Of a DNA stretch of 64,000 nucleotides, positions 42,988-51,894 are shown piece after piece (position 1 is the first letter of the stretch; every line of letters starts with the position of its first letter). Location: contig CAVQCJ010000006.1 in assembly GCA_963711005.1 (NCBI GenBank), positions 558,001 to 622,000 of the forward strand, read 5' to 3'. Below the pieces are notes generated by a model. That model was not told where the DNA came from. It made no database searches and worked only from the letters and a program-made list of their open reading frames with translations. This DNA comes from CAVQCJ01 sp963711005. Its GTDB lineage: Bacteria > Actinomycetota > Actinomycetes > Prado026. Made by a program: the position numbers and the translations under genes.

Positions 42988-44445
42988 CTACTGGCCGGCC
43001 GGCCACGGGCCGGGTCGGTACACCGCGTCGTATCCGCTCGAGTCGCCCATGGCGGCCGCGATCGCAGCGGTACCTGGGTAGACGCCGTTGCGGACCCAGT
43101 CCTGCATGAGACCGATCACGGCGATCCGGGACACATCCGTGAAGTTGCAGTGCCCGGCGCCGTAGGGAGCGCCCACGTCCTGGGGGTAGGTGTTCGGCGG
43201 AACCGTGTACACCTGCACCAGGTCGCCGTCCGCCTTGGGGTTGGCGGCCACCTCGCGGGCGAACACGTCCTCGTTCTGGACCAGGACGAGGGGGTCGGAC
43301 TTCGTGTGCATGGTCAGGGTCGGGTGCCGGACGTCCCCGGTGGGGGTGCCGGTCGCCGCGAGCTTGTCCCGCGCCGCCTGGTCGGAGCTGACCCGGGTGC
43401 CCGCGGCCAGCTCGGCGAGCAGCTTGTCGGTGGCTCCCGGGCTGACTGTCTCGATCAGCGACCGCTCGGACGCCGAGACCCGGCTCGCGTAGTCGACGCC
43501 GGTGTTCTGCGAGGGGTTGCCGCCCACCCGCCTCTCGATGTCGTACCGCCCGAACGTGCCGTAGCCCAGCGCGGTGAGCACCGACTCGGCGTACGCCTCG
43601 ACCTGCGAGGTGACGGTCGAGCCGTCGTACGTCTTGGTCTGGTTCGGCGAGTCGACCAGCGCGGCGACCAGGAGGATCTTCGGCACGCCGTTGGCGGTGT
43701 CCTTGCCGGCGGCGACGATCGCCTTCGCGGCGCCCTCCCAGTTCGCGACCGCCTCGTCGTACGAGGTGTAGCCGGTCAGCTTGAGCTGCGGGTCGATGAG
43801 CGTCTTGATGGCGTAGGCCACGTCGAGCGCCAGGTCGAGGTTCTTGTTCGGGCCGGCCAGAACGCCGCACAACGGGACCGCGCCGTCCACCCACTCGGGG
43901 TGCTTCTCGCTGAGCACCTCGGTGATCAGCCCGCCCAGGGAGTCGCCCCACACGATGACGCGGTTCGGCTTGCCGACCTTGTCCACGAAGAACTGGTGCA
44001 GGTCCTCGCCGGCCTTGACCCCGTCCGCGACCGCCCACCCGTTCGTCTTGTACGCGGAGCCTGCGATCGCGAAGCCCTGGTCCAGCAGGGCCTGGCCCAC
44101 GTCTTCCTGGCCCTCGCTCCAGCCGGGTGCCGGCTCGGCCGAGGTCTCCACCGGCGCGAAGTCCGGCGGGGCGGGCGCGGCCTCCCGGTAGCCGTGCGAG
44201 TAGATCAGCAACGTGCCGTTCCAGGCCTGCGGCATGACGATCGCGTACTTGGCCCCGTCCAGCGTCCCGCTGCACGCGACCTTGTCGCAGCTGCTGAAGG
44301 CGACGTTGTTGTCGGTGCTGCGCTGCGGCGGCGTCGGCGTGCTGCCCGAGCTGCACGCCGCCAGCACCAGCGCGAGACCGGCCGCCCCCGCGAGAAGCCC
44401 GGCACGGCCTCGGGAACGGGACAGGACGCGGGAGGCTGACGTCAT
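42988..44445 (-). CDS. Alpha/beta-hydrolase lipoprotein
   Basis: 485 residues. A lipobox signal (LAGAAGLALVLAACSSG, Cys about residue 31) puts it on the outer face. The alpha/beta-hydrolase fold is shown by LLIYSHGY (oxyanion loop), VIVWGDSLGGLITEVL (nucleophile elbow GDSLG, Ser about 169) and a late GAGHCNF motif that could hold the catalytic His. It probably removes ester groups, for example acyl groups, from a peptidoglycan-linked glycan, or acts as a general esterase. It lies directly upstream of the UDP-xylose-synthase gene and so may act on a xylose-containing glycan. Confidence 0.72.
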   Translation of the reverse strand: MTSASRVLSRSRGRAGLLAGAAGLALVLAACSSGSTPTPPQRSTDNNVAFSSCDKVACSGTLDGAKYAIVMPQAWNGTLLIYSHGYREAAPAPPDFAPVETSAEPAPGWSEGQEDVGQALLDQGFAIAGSAYKTNGWAVADGVKAGEDLHQFFVDKVGKPNRVIVWGDSLGGLITEVLSEKHPEWVDGAVPLCGVLAGPNKNLDLALDVAYAIKTLIDPQLKLTGYTSYDEAVANWEGAAKAIVAAGKDTANGVPKILLVAALVDSPNQTKTYDGSTVTSQVEAYAESVLTALGYGTFGRYDIERRVGGNPSQNTGVDYASRVSASERSLIETVSPGATDKLLAELAAGTRVSSDQAARDKLAATGTPTGDVRHPTLTMHTKSDPLVLVQNEDVFAREVAANPKADGDLVQVYTVPPNTYPQDVGAPYGAGHCNFTDVSRIAVIGLMQDWVRNGVYPGTAAIAAAMGDSSGYDAVYRPGPWPAGQ

Positions 44446-44491
44446 GCGCGGAAGTGTGGCAGACGCTGCGCTCGGATGCCCGGTTGCCCGG

Positions 44492-45019
44492 CTAGCGCGC
44501 GGGTGGCAGTGCGGCGAGCCAGCGCCGCGCGGCGCCCGGCGAGGTCAGGTGCACGACCTGCAGCCCGGACCACCGGGGGTCGGCCAGCCGGCCCCGTGTC
44601 GTGGCCCGGCACTGCCCGTGCTGCGCCCACGCCCAGCGGATCGGGTGCTCGGGGTCCGCCCAGTCCCGGAAGCCCTCCGTGTTGCCGTTCCACAGGTCCC
44701 GGTCGAAGGTCGCACGAGCGAACGAGCGCCGCAGCACGCGGCCCATGACCACCGCCCGCGGGTAGTCCAGCCAGACCAGGGTGTCCGCGCGCGACCAGAC
44801 CATGTCGCTGACCTGGACGTACCCGTCCGAGTCGACCACCCAGCGCTCGCCGGCCGTGGCCGCGTCGACGTCCTCGACGAACGATGGACGCGGCTGCCAG
44901 CCCGGGCCGTGGAACAGCGCGTCGACCTCGGTGTACAGCAGGCCGAGCCGGGTTCCGACCTGCCGGGCGAGGGTGCTCTTGCCGGCCCCGCTCACGCCTC
45001 CGACGATGACCCGTCGCAC
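44492..45019 (-). CDS. P-loop kinase-like protein (adenylate/shikimate kinase fold)
   Basis: 175 residues with the Walker A sequence VGGVSGAGKSTLARQVG (about residues 7-19) and the TEVDALFHGPGW segment that resembles the core of the adenylate-kinase-like topology-modulation protein (FlaR/YagA-type) family. The C-terminal half is Trp- and Arg-rich (RDLWNGNTEGFRDWADPEHPI). It has no recognisable substrate-binding motif. GTG 45019 lies 20 bp after the polA stop, so it is likely in the polA operon. It could phosphorylate a small substrate, but nothing here shows which. Confidence 0.72.
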   Translation of the reverse strand: MRRVIVGGVSGAGKSTLARQVGTRLGLLYTEVDALFHGPGWQPRPSFVEDVDAATAGERWVVDSDGYVQVSDMVWSRADTLVWLDYPRAVVMGRVLRRSFARATFDRDLWNGNTEGFRDWADPEHPIRWAWAQHGQCRATTRGRLADPRWSGLQVVHLTSPGAARRWLAALPPAR

Positions 45020-45039
45020 GCTGCGCCGCCCGTCGTCGG

Positions 45040-47748
45040 TCAGTGCGCCGCGTCGTCCCAGGTGCGGCCGTGGCCCACCGAGACGACGAGCGGCGCGCGC
45101 AACGGGTACGCGGCGGCCATCTGCGTGCGCAGCAGCTCCTCGACGGCCTCGCGCTCGCCGGGGGCCACCTCGAGCACGAGCTCGTCGTGCACCTGCAGGA
45201 GCATCCGCGACGCCAGGTGCTGGTCGAGGAGGGCTCGGTCCACGCCCAGCATCGCGACCTTGACGATGTCCGCGGCCGAGCCCTGGATCGGGGCGTTCAG
45301 CGCCATCCGCTCGGCCATCTCGCGCCGCTGGCGGTTGTCCGAGGTCAGGTCGGGCAGGTACCGCCGCCGGCCGAGCAACGTCTCGGTGTAGCCGGTCCGC
45401 CGGGCCTCGTCGACCACCGACGCCAGGTAGTCGCGCACCCCGCCGAAGCGGGTGAAGTACTCGTCCATCAGACCGCGCGCCTCTTCGGGGGCGACGCCGA
45501 GCTGCTGGGCGAGGCCGTACGCGGACAGCCCGTACGCGAGTCCGTACGACATCGCCTTGATCCGCCCCCGCAGGACCGGGTCGACCTGGTCGGGCGGCAC
45601 CGAGAACACCCGGGACGCGACGGTGGTGTGCAGGTCCTCGCCGGACTCGAACGCCGCGATCAGCGCCTCGTCGCCGGACAGGTGCGCCATGATCCGCATC
45701 TCGACCTGGCTGTAGTCGGCGGTCAGCAGCGTCTCGAAGCCGGTGCCCACGACGAACGCCTGCCGGATCGTGCGTCCCTCCTCGGTGCGGATCGGGATGT
45801 TCTGCAGGTTCGGGTCGGTCGACGACAGCCGGCCGGTGGACGCCACCGTCTGGTTGAACGTCGTGTGGATCCGGCCGTCGTCGGCGACCGACTTCTGCAG
45901 CCCCTCCACCGTGACGAGCAGCTTGGACACGTCCCGGTGCCGCAGCAGGTGCGCGAGCAGCGGGTGCTCGGTCTGCGCGTACAGGCCCTGCAGCGCGTCG
46001 GCGTCGGTGGTGTACCCGGTCTTGATGCGCTTGGTCTTCGGCAGGCCCAGCTCGTCGAACAGGATCGCCTGGAGCTGCTTGGGCGAGCCGAGGTTGAACT
46101 CGCGGCCCACCACGGCGTACGCCTCCTGGGCCGTCGCCTTCACCTCGCCGGCGAAGTGGCTCTGCAGGTCGGCGAGGTGCTCGGAGTCGACCGCGATGCC
46201 GGCCCGCTCCATGCCGGCCAGCACTCCGACCAACGGCAGCTCCACCTCGCGCAGCAGCCGGGTCTGGCCCTTGGTCTCGAGCTCGACGTCCAGGACGTCG
46301 GCGAGGTCGAGGACCGCCCTCGCCCGGACGCCCAGGGCCTCGACCGCACCTGCCTCGTCGGCACCGTCGAGCGAGAGCTGGCCGTCCTCGGCGGCGTCGG
46401 CGCGCAGCTCGCGGTGCAGGAAGCGCAGCGTGAGGTCGCCCAGGTCGAACGTGCGCTGCCCGGGCAGCGCGAGGTACGCCGACAGCGCGGTGTCGCTGGT
46501 CACCCCCGCCAGCGGCCACCCCCGCGCGGCCAGCGCCAGCGCCGGACCTTTGGACTCGTGCAGCGCCTTCGGGTGCGCGGCGTCGGCCAGCCAGGTCGCC
46601 AGCGCCGCCTCGTCGTCCGGGCCGATCGCCACCGGGTCGAGCCAGGCGGTCGCACCGTCGGCAGCGGCCAGCGCGACGGCCGAGACGTCGCCGGTGCCGC
46701 GGCCCCAGGCGCCGTCCACGGCCAGCCCGCTACGGCTCCCGTCCGCGGCGTGCGCGGTCAGCCACAGCGCCACCGATCCGGCGCCGAGCTGCTCCACCTG
46801 GACGGCGAAGCCCTCGTCGGACTCCGGCTCGACCGCCTCCAGGGTCTGGTAGAGCCGGTCCCTGAGCACCCGGAACTGGAGGGCGTCGAACACCTCGTGC
46901 ACGGCGTCGCGGTCCCAGGTCCGGACCGCGAGGTCAGGCGGGCCGACAGGCAGCTCGACGTCTCGGACCAGCTCGGTCAGCGACCGGTTGCGCACCACCG
47001 ACGCCAGGTTCGCACGCAGTGCGTCGCCGGCCTTGCCGGGCACTTCGTCGACCCGGTCGACCAGGGCCGCCAGCGACCCGAAGTCACGGACCCACTTCGC
47101 AGCGGTCTTCTCCCCCACCCCCGGGATGCTCGGCAGGTTGTCGCTGGGGTCGCCGCGGAGGGCGGCGAAGTCCGGGTACTGGGTCGGCGTCAGCCCGTAC
47201 CGCGCCTGGACCTCCTCCGGCGTGATCAGCGCCAGGTCGGAGACGCCGCGCCGCGGGTAGAGCACGGTGACGTCGTCGGAGACCAGCTGGAACGCGTCGC
47301 GGTCGCCGGTGATGATCTTGACCCGGTAGCCCTCGCGCTCGGCCTGGACCGCCAGCGTCGCGATCACGTCGTCGGCCTCGAAGCCCTCCGCGGTGACCAC
47401 CGGGACGTTCAGGGCCGCCAGCACGTCCTCGGTCAGGCTGACCTGCCCCTTGAAGGCGTCCGGGCTGGCCGACCGGTTGGCTTTGTACTCCGGGTACTGC
47501 TCGCTGCGGAACGTCTTCCGGCCGAGGTCGAACGCGACCGCGAGGTGCGTCGGGCGCTCGTCCCGGAGGGCGTTGATGAGCATCGAGGTGAAGCCGTAGA
47601 CGGCGTTCGTCGGCTGCCCGGTCGTGGTCGAGAAGTTCTCCACCGGCAGCGCGTAGAAGGCCCGGTACGCGAGCGAGTGCCCGTCGAGCAGGAGCAGCAG
47701 GGGACGGCCGTCGGGCGCGGGGTCGGGACCGGGAACGGGCGGGCTCAC
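45040..47748 (-). CDS. polA: DNA polymerase I
   Basis: 902 residues. The N-terminal 5'-3' exonuclease/FEN domain (LLLLDGHSLAYRAFYA at about residue 18, ITGDRDAFQLVSDDV, GVGEKTAAKW helix-hairpin-helix) is intact. The middle 3'-5' exonuclease-like domain lacks the metal-binding carboxylates, as in mycobacteria. The polymerase domain has motif A DYSQVEMRIMAHLSGD (about 657-672), motif B RGRIKAMSYGLAYG (about 708-721) and motif C QVHDELVLE (about 858-866). It fills gaps in excision repair and removes RNA primers. The GTG lies 7 nt after a TAGGAT box that overlaps the divergent thioesterase promoter. Confidence 0.95.
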   Translation of the reverse strand: MSPPVPGPDPAPDGRPLLLLLDGHSLAYRAFYALPVENFSTTTGQPTNAVYGFTSMLINALRDERPTHLAVAFDLGRKTFRSEQYPEYKANRSASPDAFKGQVSLTEDVLAALNVPVVTAEGFEADDVIATLAVQAEREGYRVKIITGDRDAFQLVSDDVTVLYPRRGVSDLALITPEEVQARYGLTPTQYPDFAALRGDPSDNLPSIPGVGEKTAAKWVRDFGSLAALVDRVDEVPGKAGDALRANLASVVRNRSLTELVRDVELPVGPPDLAVRTWDRDAVHEVFDALQFRVLRDRLYQTLEAVEPESDEGFAVQVEQLGAGSVALWLTAHAADGSRSGLAVDGAWGRGTGDVSAVALAAADGATAWLDPVAIGPDDEAALATWLADAAHPKALHESKGPALALAARGWPLAGVTSDTALSAYLALPGQRTFDLGDLTLRFLHRELRADAAEDGQLSLDGADEAGAVEALGVRARAVLDLADVLDVELETKGQTRLLREVELPLVGVLAGMERAGIAVDSEHLADLQSHFAGEVKATAQEAYAVVGREFNLGSPKQLQAILFDELGLPKTKRIKTGYTTDADALQGLYAQTEHPLLAHLLRHRDVSKLLVTVEGLQKSVADDGRIHTTFNQTVASTGRLSSTDPNLQNIPIRTEEGRTIRQAFVVGTGFETLLTADYSQVEMRIMAHLSGDEALIAAFESGEDLHTTVASRVFSVPPDQVDPVLRGRIKAMSYGLAYGLSAYGLAQQLGVAPEEARGLMDEYFTRFGGVRDYLASVVDEARRTGYTETLLGRRRYLPDLTSDNRQRREMAERMALNAPIQGSAADIVKVAMLGVDRALLDQHLASRMLLQVHDELVLEVAPGEREAVEELLRTQMAAAYPLRAPLVVSVGHGRTWDDAAH

Positions 47749-47755
47749 GGCGCCG

Positions 47756-47765
47756 ATCCTAGGGT
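47756..47765. promoter_or_regulatory. Symmetric bidirectional leaderless -10 box between polA and the thioesterase
   Basis: ATCCTAGGGT reads TAGGAT on the minus strand (7-nt gap to polA GTG 47748) and TAGGGT on the plus strand (6-nt gap to ATG 47772). The two start codons are only 23 bp apart, so both genes would be leaderless and share this one box. Confidence 0.6.
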
Positions 47766-47771
47766 GGCCCC

Positions 47772-48212
47772 ATGACAGGTCGCGACGAGCCGGACGACGC
47801 CCCCGACTACCTGGCCGCCGTGCGCGCCATCGGCATGGGGACGATGGGTGAGCACATGGGGCTGGAGGTGCACGAGGCGTCCCCGGACAGGGTGGTCGGT
47901 TCCATCCCGGTCGAGGCGAACACCCAGCCGTACGGGCTGCTGCACGGCGGCGCTTCGGTCGCCCTGGCGGAGACCCTCGGGTCGTACGGGTCCGCCCTGC
48001 ACGCCGGCGCGGACCGGATCGCGGTCGGCATCGAGATCAACGCGACGCACCACCGGGCCGTCTCGTCCGGGCGGGTCACCGGGGTGGCGACGGCGGTCCA
48101 GCTGGGCCGCACGCTGGCCACCTGGGACGTGGTGGTCACCGACGAGCAGGGCCGTCGCGTCTGCACGTCGCGGATCACCTGCCTGCTGCGCGACGCCGTC
48201 CCCGGTTCCTGA
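47772..48212 (+). CDS. Hotdog-fold thioesterase (PaaI-like)
   Basis: 146 residues with the hotdog signature EANTQPYGLLHGGASVALAETLGSYGSAL (the HGG and the catalytic acidic residue about residues 58-66). PaaI-like proteins hydrolyse CoA thioesters of aromatic or short acyl groups. A hotdog thioesterase next to polA is a recurrent actinobacterial arrangement. Leaderless start (TAGGGT, 6-nt gap), divergent from polA. Confidence 0.9.
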   Translation: MTGRDEPDDAPDYLAAVRAIGMGTMGEHMGLEVHEASPDRVVGSIPVEANTQPYGLLHGGASVALAETLGSYGSALHAGADRIAVGIEINATHHRAVSSGRVTGVATAVQLGRTLATWDVVVTDEQGRRVCTSRITCLLRDAVPGS

Positions 48213-48232
48213 GCCGCAGGCTCGGCTGCGCG

Positions 48233-48814
48233 TCAGGCCGTGGTGGACGCGCGGGTCCGGGCCAGGGCGCTGCGGCGCCGGGCGAGGATGCCGGCCCGGC
48301 GGTCGTGCTCGGCGCCGTCGAGGGCGAGCGTTCGGCGCAGCGTGCCGACCGTGGCGACCCGGCGCACGACCATCGGCGAGAACCCGAGCTTGGCGTAGAA
48401 GCGGTTCGCCTCGCGCACCTGCGGGAAGACGTTCACGACCACGTGCTCAGCGCCGATCTCCTCGCAGAACGCCGCCGCCGCGGCCACCAGTGCGCGACCG
48501 GCCCCTCGCCGGTGGTAGGCGGGACGCACGTGCAGGTAGTCGATCTGGACGACGGTCGCCTCGACGAAGGGACCCATCGGCCGGCCGATGAAGCAGGCCA
48601 TCCCGACGACCGCGTCGTCGACCTCGGCCACGACCGCGCGGTAGCTGTCGTCGGCGGCGACCTCCGCGAGCAGACGGCGCAGCGTGGTCTCAGACGCGGG
48701 CGGCGCGAGGGGACCGCCCCGACCGCTCTTGCCGCGCAGCTCGTCCCACATCTCCAGGACAGCGTCGGTGTCGTCGGGTCGGGGGGCACGGACCACCACG
48801 TGGCCTCGAGGCAC
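48233..48814 (-). CDS. GNAT family N-acetyltransferase
   Basis: 193 residues. The acetyl-CoA-binding motif A is YLHVRPAYHRRGAGRALVAAAAAFCEEIG (Arg-rich loop about residues 104-110) with the VNVFPQVREANRFYAKLGFSP motif B. The C-terminal 35 residues are Arg/Ala-rich. The substrate is unknown. AAGGAG precedes the GTG. Its stop lies 20 bp from the convergent thioesterase stop. Confidence 0.85.
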   Translation of the reverse strand: MPRGHVVVRAPRPDDTDAVLEMWDELRGKSGRGGPLAPPASETTLRRLLAEVAADDSYRAVVAEVDDAVVGMACFIGRPMGPFVEATVVQIDYLHVRPAYHRRGAGRALVAAAAAFCEEIGAEHVVVNVFPQVREANRFYAKLGFSPMVVRRVATVGTLRRTLALDGAEHDRRAGILARRRSALARTRASTTA

Positions 48815-48977
48815 GGCAGCTCCTTAGCATCGGCACATGCACTCCGCCGTGCACGGACTTCCCACCCCCGGGACCTGCAGCCGCGACTCTAGGCCACAGT
48901 CCCCGCGTGCGCAGCCCTGTCCGCCCGATCAGTCCATGCGGACCGACCAAACGGGCAATGCCGACTGAGCGGGACCG

Positions 48978-49775
48978 TCACAGCACCTTGGACAGGAACG
49001 CCTTCGTCCGCTCGTGCTGCGGGTTCAGCAGGACCTCCCGGGGATGGCCGGCCTCGACGACCACGCCGCCGTCCATGAAGACCAGCGCGTCGCCCACCTC
49101 GCGGGCGAAGCCCATTTCGTGCGTGACGACGATCATGGTCATGCCGTCCTCAGCCAGGCCGCGCATGACGTCGAGCACCTCGCCGACCAGCTCCGGGTCG
49201 AGCGCCGACGTGGGCTCGTCGAACAGCATGAGCTTCGGACGCATGGCCAGCGCCCTGGCGATCGCCACCCGCTGCTGCTGGCCACCGGACAGCTGGGTCG
49301 GGTAGACGTTGGCCTTGTCCGGCATCCCGACCCGTACCAGGAGCTGCTGCGCGCGGTCGCGGACCTCGGCCTTGTCCTCCCGTTTCACCCGGATCGGCGC
49401 CTCCATCACGTTCTGGAGCGCGGTCATATGCGGGAAGAGGTTGAACCGCTGGAAGACCATCCCGATCTCGCGTCGCTTGGTTGAGACCTCCCGGTCTCGC
49501 AGCTCGTGCAGCTTGTCGCCGACCTGGCGGTAGCCGACCAGCTCACCGTCGACCGACAGCCGGCCGGCGTCGACCTTCTCCAGGTGGTTGATGCAGCGCA
49601 GGAAGGTGGACTTGCCCGACCCCGACGGCCCGACGAGGCAGAACACCTCGCGAGCGGCCACTTCGAGGTTGATGCCCTTGAGCACCTCGACCCGGCCGAA
49701 GCTCTTGTGCACCTCTTCCGCCCGCACCATGGGCCCGGCCCTGGTCGGCTCCGCAGCGATCGACGAGTCGGTCAA
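48978..49775 (-). CDS. Polar amino-acid ABC transporter ATP-binding protein
   Basis: 265 residues. Walker A GPSGSGKST (about residues 49-57), the Q-loop MVFQRFNLFPHMTALQNV, signature LSGGQQQRVAIARALA (about 151-166), Walker B LMLFDEPTSALDPELV and the switch His in VVTHEMGFA place it in the HisP/GlnQ group. It energises import of a polar amino acid. The TTG at 49775 overlaps the permease stop (TTGA) and has GAGGGGG before it. ATG 49730 is an alternative 15 residues on; relatives also keep a short tail before PMVRAE. Confidence 0.92.
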   Translation of the reverse strand: MTDSSIAAEPTRAGPMVRAEEVHKSFGRVEVLKGINLEVAAREVFCLVGPSGSGKSTFLRCINHLEKVDAGRLSVDGELVGYRQVGDKLHELRDREVSTKRREIGMVFQRFNLFPHMTALQNVMEAPIRVKREDKAEVRDRAQQLLVRVGMPDKANVYPTQLSGGQQQRVAIARALAMRPKLMLFDEPTSALDPELVGEVLDVMRGLAEDGMTMIVVTHEMGFAREVGDALVFMDGGVVVEAGHPREVLLNPQHERTKAFLSKVL

Positions 49776-50704
49776 CTCGCCCCCCTCAACGCGTTGCCGG
49801 TGAGCCGCCAGCGGAGCTTCTGCAGGGGCGTGGGCGGCAGGGAGCGGGTCGACCCGCGCTTGAACCGGCGCTCGAGGTAGTACTGACCCACCGTGAGGAT
49901 CGAGGTGAGGAACAGGTACCAGATGCTTGCGACGATCAGGAGCGGGATCGTCTGGAAGGTGCGGGCGTAGATGATCTGTGCGGTGCTCAGCAGCTCGGCG
50001 AAGCCGATCACGAAGGCCAGCGACGTCGTCTTCAGCATCGAGATCGTCTCGTTGCCGGTCGGCGGGATGATCACCCGCATCGCCTGCGGGAGAACGATCC
50101 GACGCATCGTCTGGCCGGCGGACATCCCCAGCGCCGAGGACGCCTCGAGCTGCCCCTCGTCCACGGACATGAGCCCGGCACGGGCGATCTCGGCCATGTA
50201 CGCCGCCTCGTTCAGGCCGAGGCCGAGGCAGACCGCCACCAGCTGCGTGACCACGGTCTGGGGGTTGGTGGCGAACCACGACGGACCGAACGGGATGCCC
50301 AGGGACACCGAGTGCAGCACGGTCGGGATGTTGTACCAGAACAGCAGCTGGACGAGGACTGGCGTGCCGCGGAAGAACCAGATGTACGTCCAGGCCACCG
50401 CCGACACGATCGGGTTCGGCGACAGGCGCATGACGGCCAGCAGCACCCCCAGCAGGATGCCGATCGCCATGGCGATGGCCGTCAGCATCAGAGTCTTCTC
50501 GACGCCCTGCAGGATCGAGCTGTCGAAGAGGTACTGCCGCACGACGGACCAGTTGATCTCGGGGTTGGTGATCAGCCAGTGCAGCAGCTGCGCGACCAGC
50601 ACCAGGATGATCGCCGCCGACACCCAGCGGCCAGGGTGCCGGACCGGGACTGCCGTGATGGTCTCGGGCCGTCCCCTGGCTGTCGTCGGGTCGCTGACGG
50701 TCAT
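49772..50704 (-). CDS. Polar amino-acid ABC transporter permease
   Basis: 310 residues, a single HisM/GlnP-type permease with about five helices. The EAA loop is NEAAYMAEIARAGLMSVDEGQLEASSALG (about residues 166-194). It lies between the substrate-binding lipoprotein (7 bp upstream) and the ATPase (overlap 4 nt). A single permease gene implies that a homodimer forms the channel. Confidence 0.93.
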   Translation of the reverse strand: MTVSDPTTARGRPETITAVPVRHPGRWVSAAIILVLVAQLLHWLITNPEINWSVVRQYLFDSSILQGVEKTLMLTAIAMAIGILLGVLLAVMRLSPNPIVSAVAWTYIWFFRGTPVLVQLLFWYNIPTVLHSVSLGIPFGPSWFATNPQTVVTQLVAVCLGLGLNEAAYMAEIARAGLMSVDEGQLEASSALGMSAGQTMRRIVLPQAMRVIIPPTGNETISMLKTTSLAFVIGFAELLSTAQIIYARTFQTIPLLIVASIWYLFLTSILTVGQYYLERRFKRGSTRSLPPTPLQKLRWRLTGNALRGAS

Positions 50705-50711
50705 CGCCAGG

Positions 50712-51635
50712 TCAGCTCGTCGCCCCGTTGATGGTGAAGTTCGTGATGGCGCCCTGGTCGACGCCCCACTTCTTGAGGATCTGCAGGTACGTGCCGTCGG
50801 CGTTCAGCTTGTCCAGAGCGCCCTTGATGGCGTCGGCGAAGCCGGCGTAGTCGGCCCCCTTCGGCACCGGGATGCCGTACGGCGCGGTGCCGTAGGCGGA
50901 ACCGACCACCTCGAAGGCGCCGTTCGACTGCTTGGCTGCGTACGCGTTGACCGGGGAGTCTGCGAGGACGACGTCGGCGCGGCCGCTGTTGAGGGCCAGG
51001 TTGGCGCCGTTCTGGTCCGGGTACGCCTGGATGTCGATGGCGGCCTTGCCGCCGCCGGTGCACTTCTTGGACTGGGCCGTGACGTCGTCGAGCTGCGTGG
51101 TGCCCTTCTCGACTGCGGCGTGCTTGCCGCACAGCGCGTCCAGGCTGGTCAGGTCGGAGTTCGTCCCCTTCTTCACCAGGAAGCTCGTCCCCGCGGCGAA
51201 GTAGGTGACCATGTCGACCTTCTGCTGCCGGGCGAGGTTGTCCGTGAACGAGGACATGCTCACGTCGTAGCGGGTGCCCAGCGCCGGGATGATGGTGTCG
51301 AACGACGCGTTCACGAAGTTGAACTTGATGCCGAGCGTGTCGCCGATGGCGTGGCCCAGGTCGACGTCCATGCCCTGGATGGTCGTGTTGTCGGACGCGA
51401 AGAACTCGTTCGGCGCGTACGAGGCGTCGGTGGCCACCGTGGCCGCGCCGGCCGTCTTGATCTTCGCCGGCACCTTGGCCGCCAGCGTCGGGTCGACCGA
51501 GCTCGCCGTGCTCGCCGCGGGGGTCGAGCCGCCGCCGCCGGACGACGAGCTCCCGCAGGCTGCCAGGGCGAGGGCCGCCACGGCAGTGAGCGCCACGAAG
51601 GGGAGAATCCGGTTGTCAGACAAGTGCGTGCGCAC
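50712..51635 (-). CDS. Amino-acid ABC transporter substrate-binding lipoprotein
   Basis: 307 residues with a lipoprotein signal (ILPFVALTAVAALALAACGSS, Cys at about residue 25), then the PBP2 fold of HisJ/GlnH type: ATVATDASYAPNEFFASDNTTIQGMDVDLGHAIGDTL, with the SMSSFTDNLARQQKVD hinge. It captures an amino acid outside and passes it to the permease. The GTG has a strong AGGAGG upstream. The ligand cannot be told. It is divergent from livJ across a 259-bp region. Confidence 0.92.
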   Translation of the reverse strand: MRTHLSDNRILPFVALTAVAALALAACGSSSSGGGGSTPAASTASSVDPTLAAKVPAKIKTAGAATVATDASYAPNEFFASDNTTIQGMDVDLGHAIGDTLGIKFNFVNASFDTIIPALGTRYDVSMSSFTDNLARQQKVDMVTYFAAGTSFLVKKGTNSDLTSLDALCGKHAAVEKGTTQLDDVTAQSKKCTGGGKAAIDIQAYPDQNGANLALNSGRADVVLADSPVNAYAAKQSNGAFEVVGSAYGTAPYGIPVPKGADYAGFADAIKGALDKLNADGTYLQILKKWGVDQGAITNFTINGATS

Positions 51636-51821
51636 GGGGAGTCCTCCTCGGTCGTGGCGGACCTTGGGGCCGCGCCGATCGCGCGCAGTATGCCACGGCC
51701 CCGTGGCCGCCGACGGCCCCGCCCGAGGACTCGAACGTAACGCTTTGACAGCGGGCGCCTCGTGGATACACCAGTTCGGGAGCGAATCCATTTCGTTACC
51801 GAAGGCAGACCCCAGGTTGGG

Positions 51822-51827
51822 TAGGCT
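51822..51827 (+). promoter_or_regulatory. Possible -10 box of the liv operon
   Basis: TAGGCT in the 259-bp intergenic region; transcription would start about 60 nt before ATG 51895. GTAAC (51737-51741) and GTTAC (51795-51799) lie further upstream. Confidence 0.35.
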
Positions 51828-51894
51828 CCGACCCCCAAGCCGGCCCTCCGGCGCATCCGCGGACGGGGCCTTGTCTCTCTGAAGGAGTTCCCAC

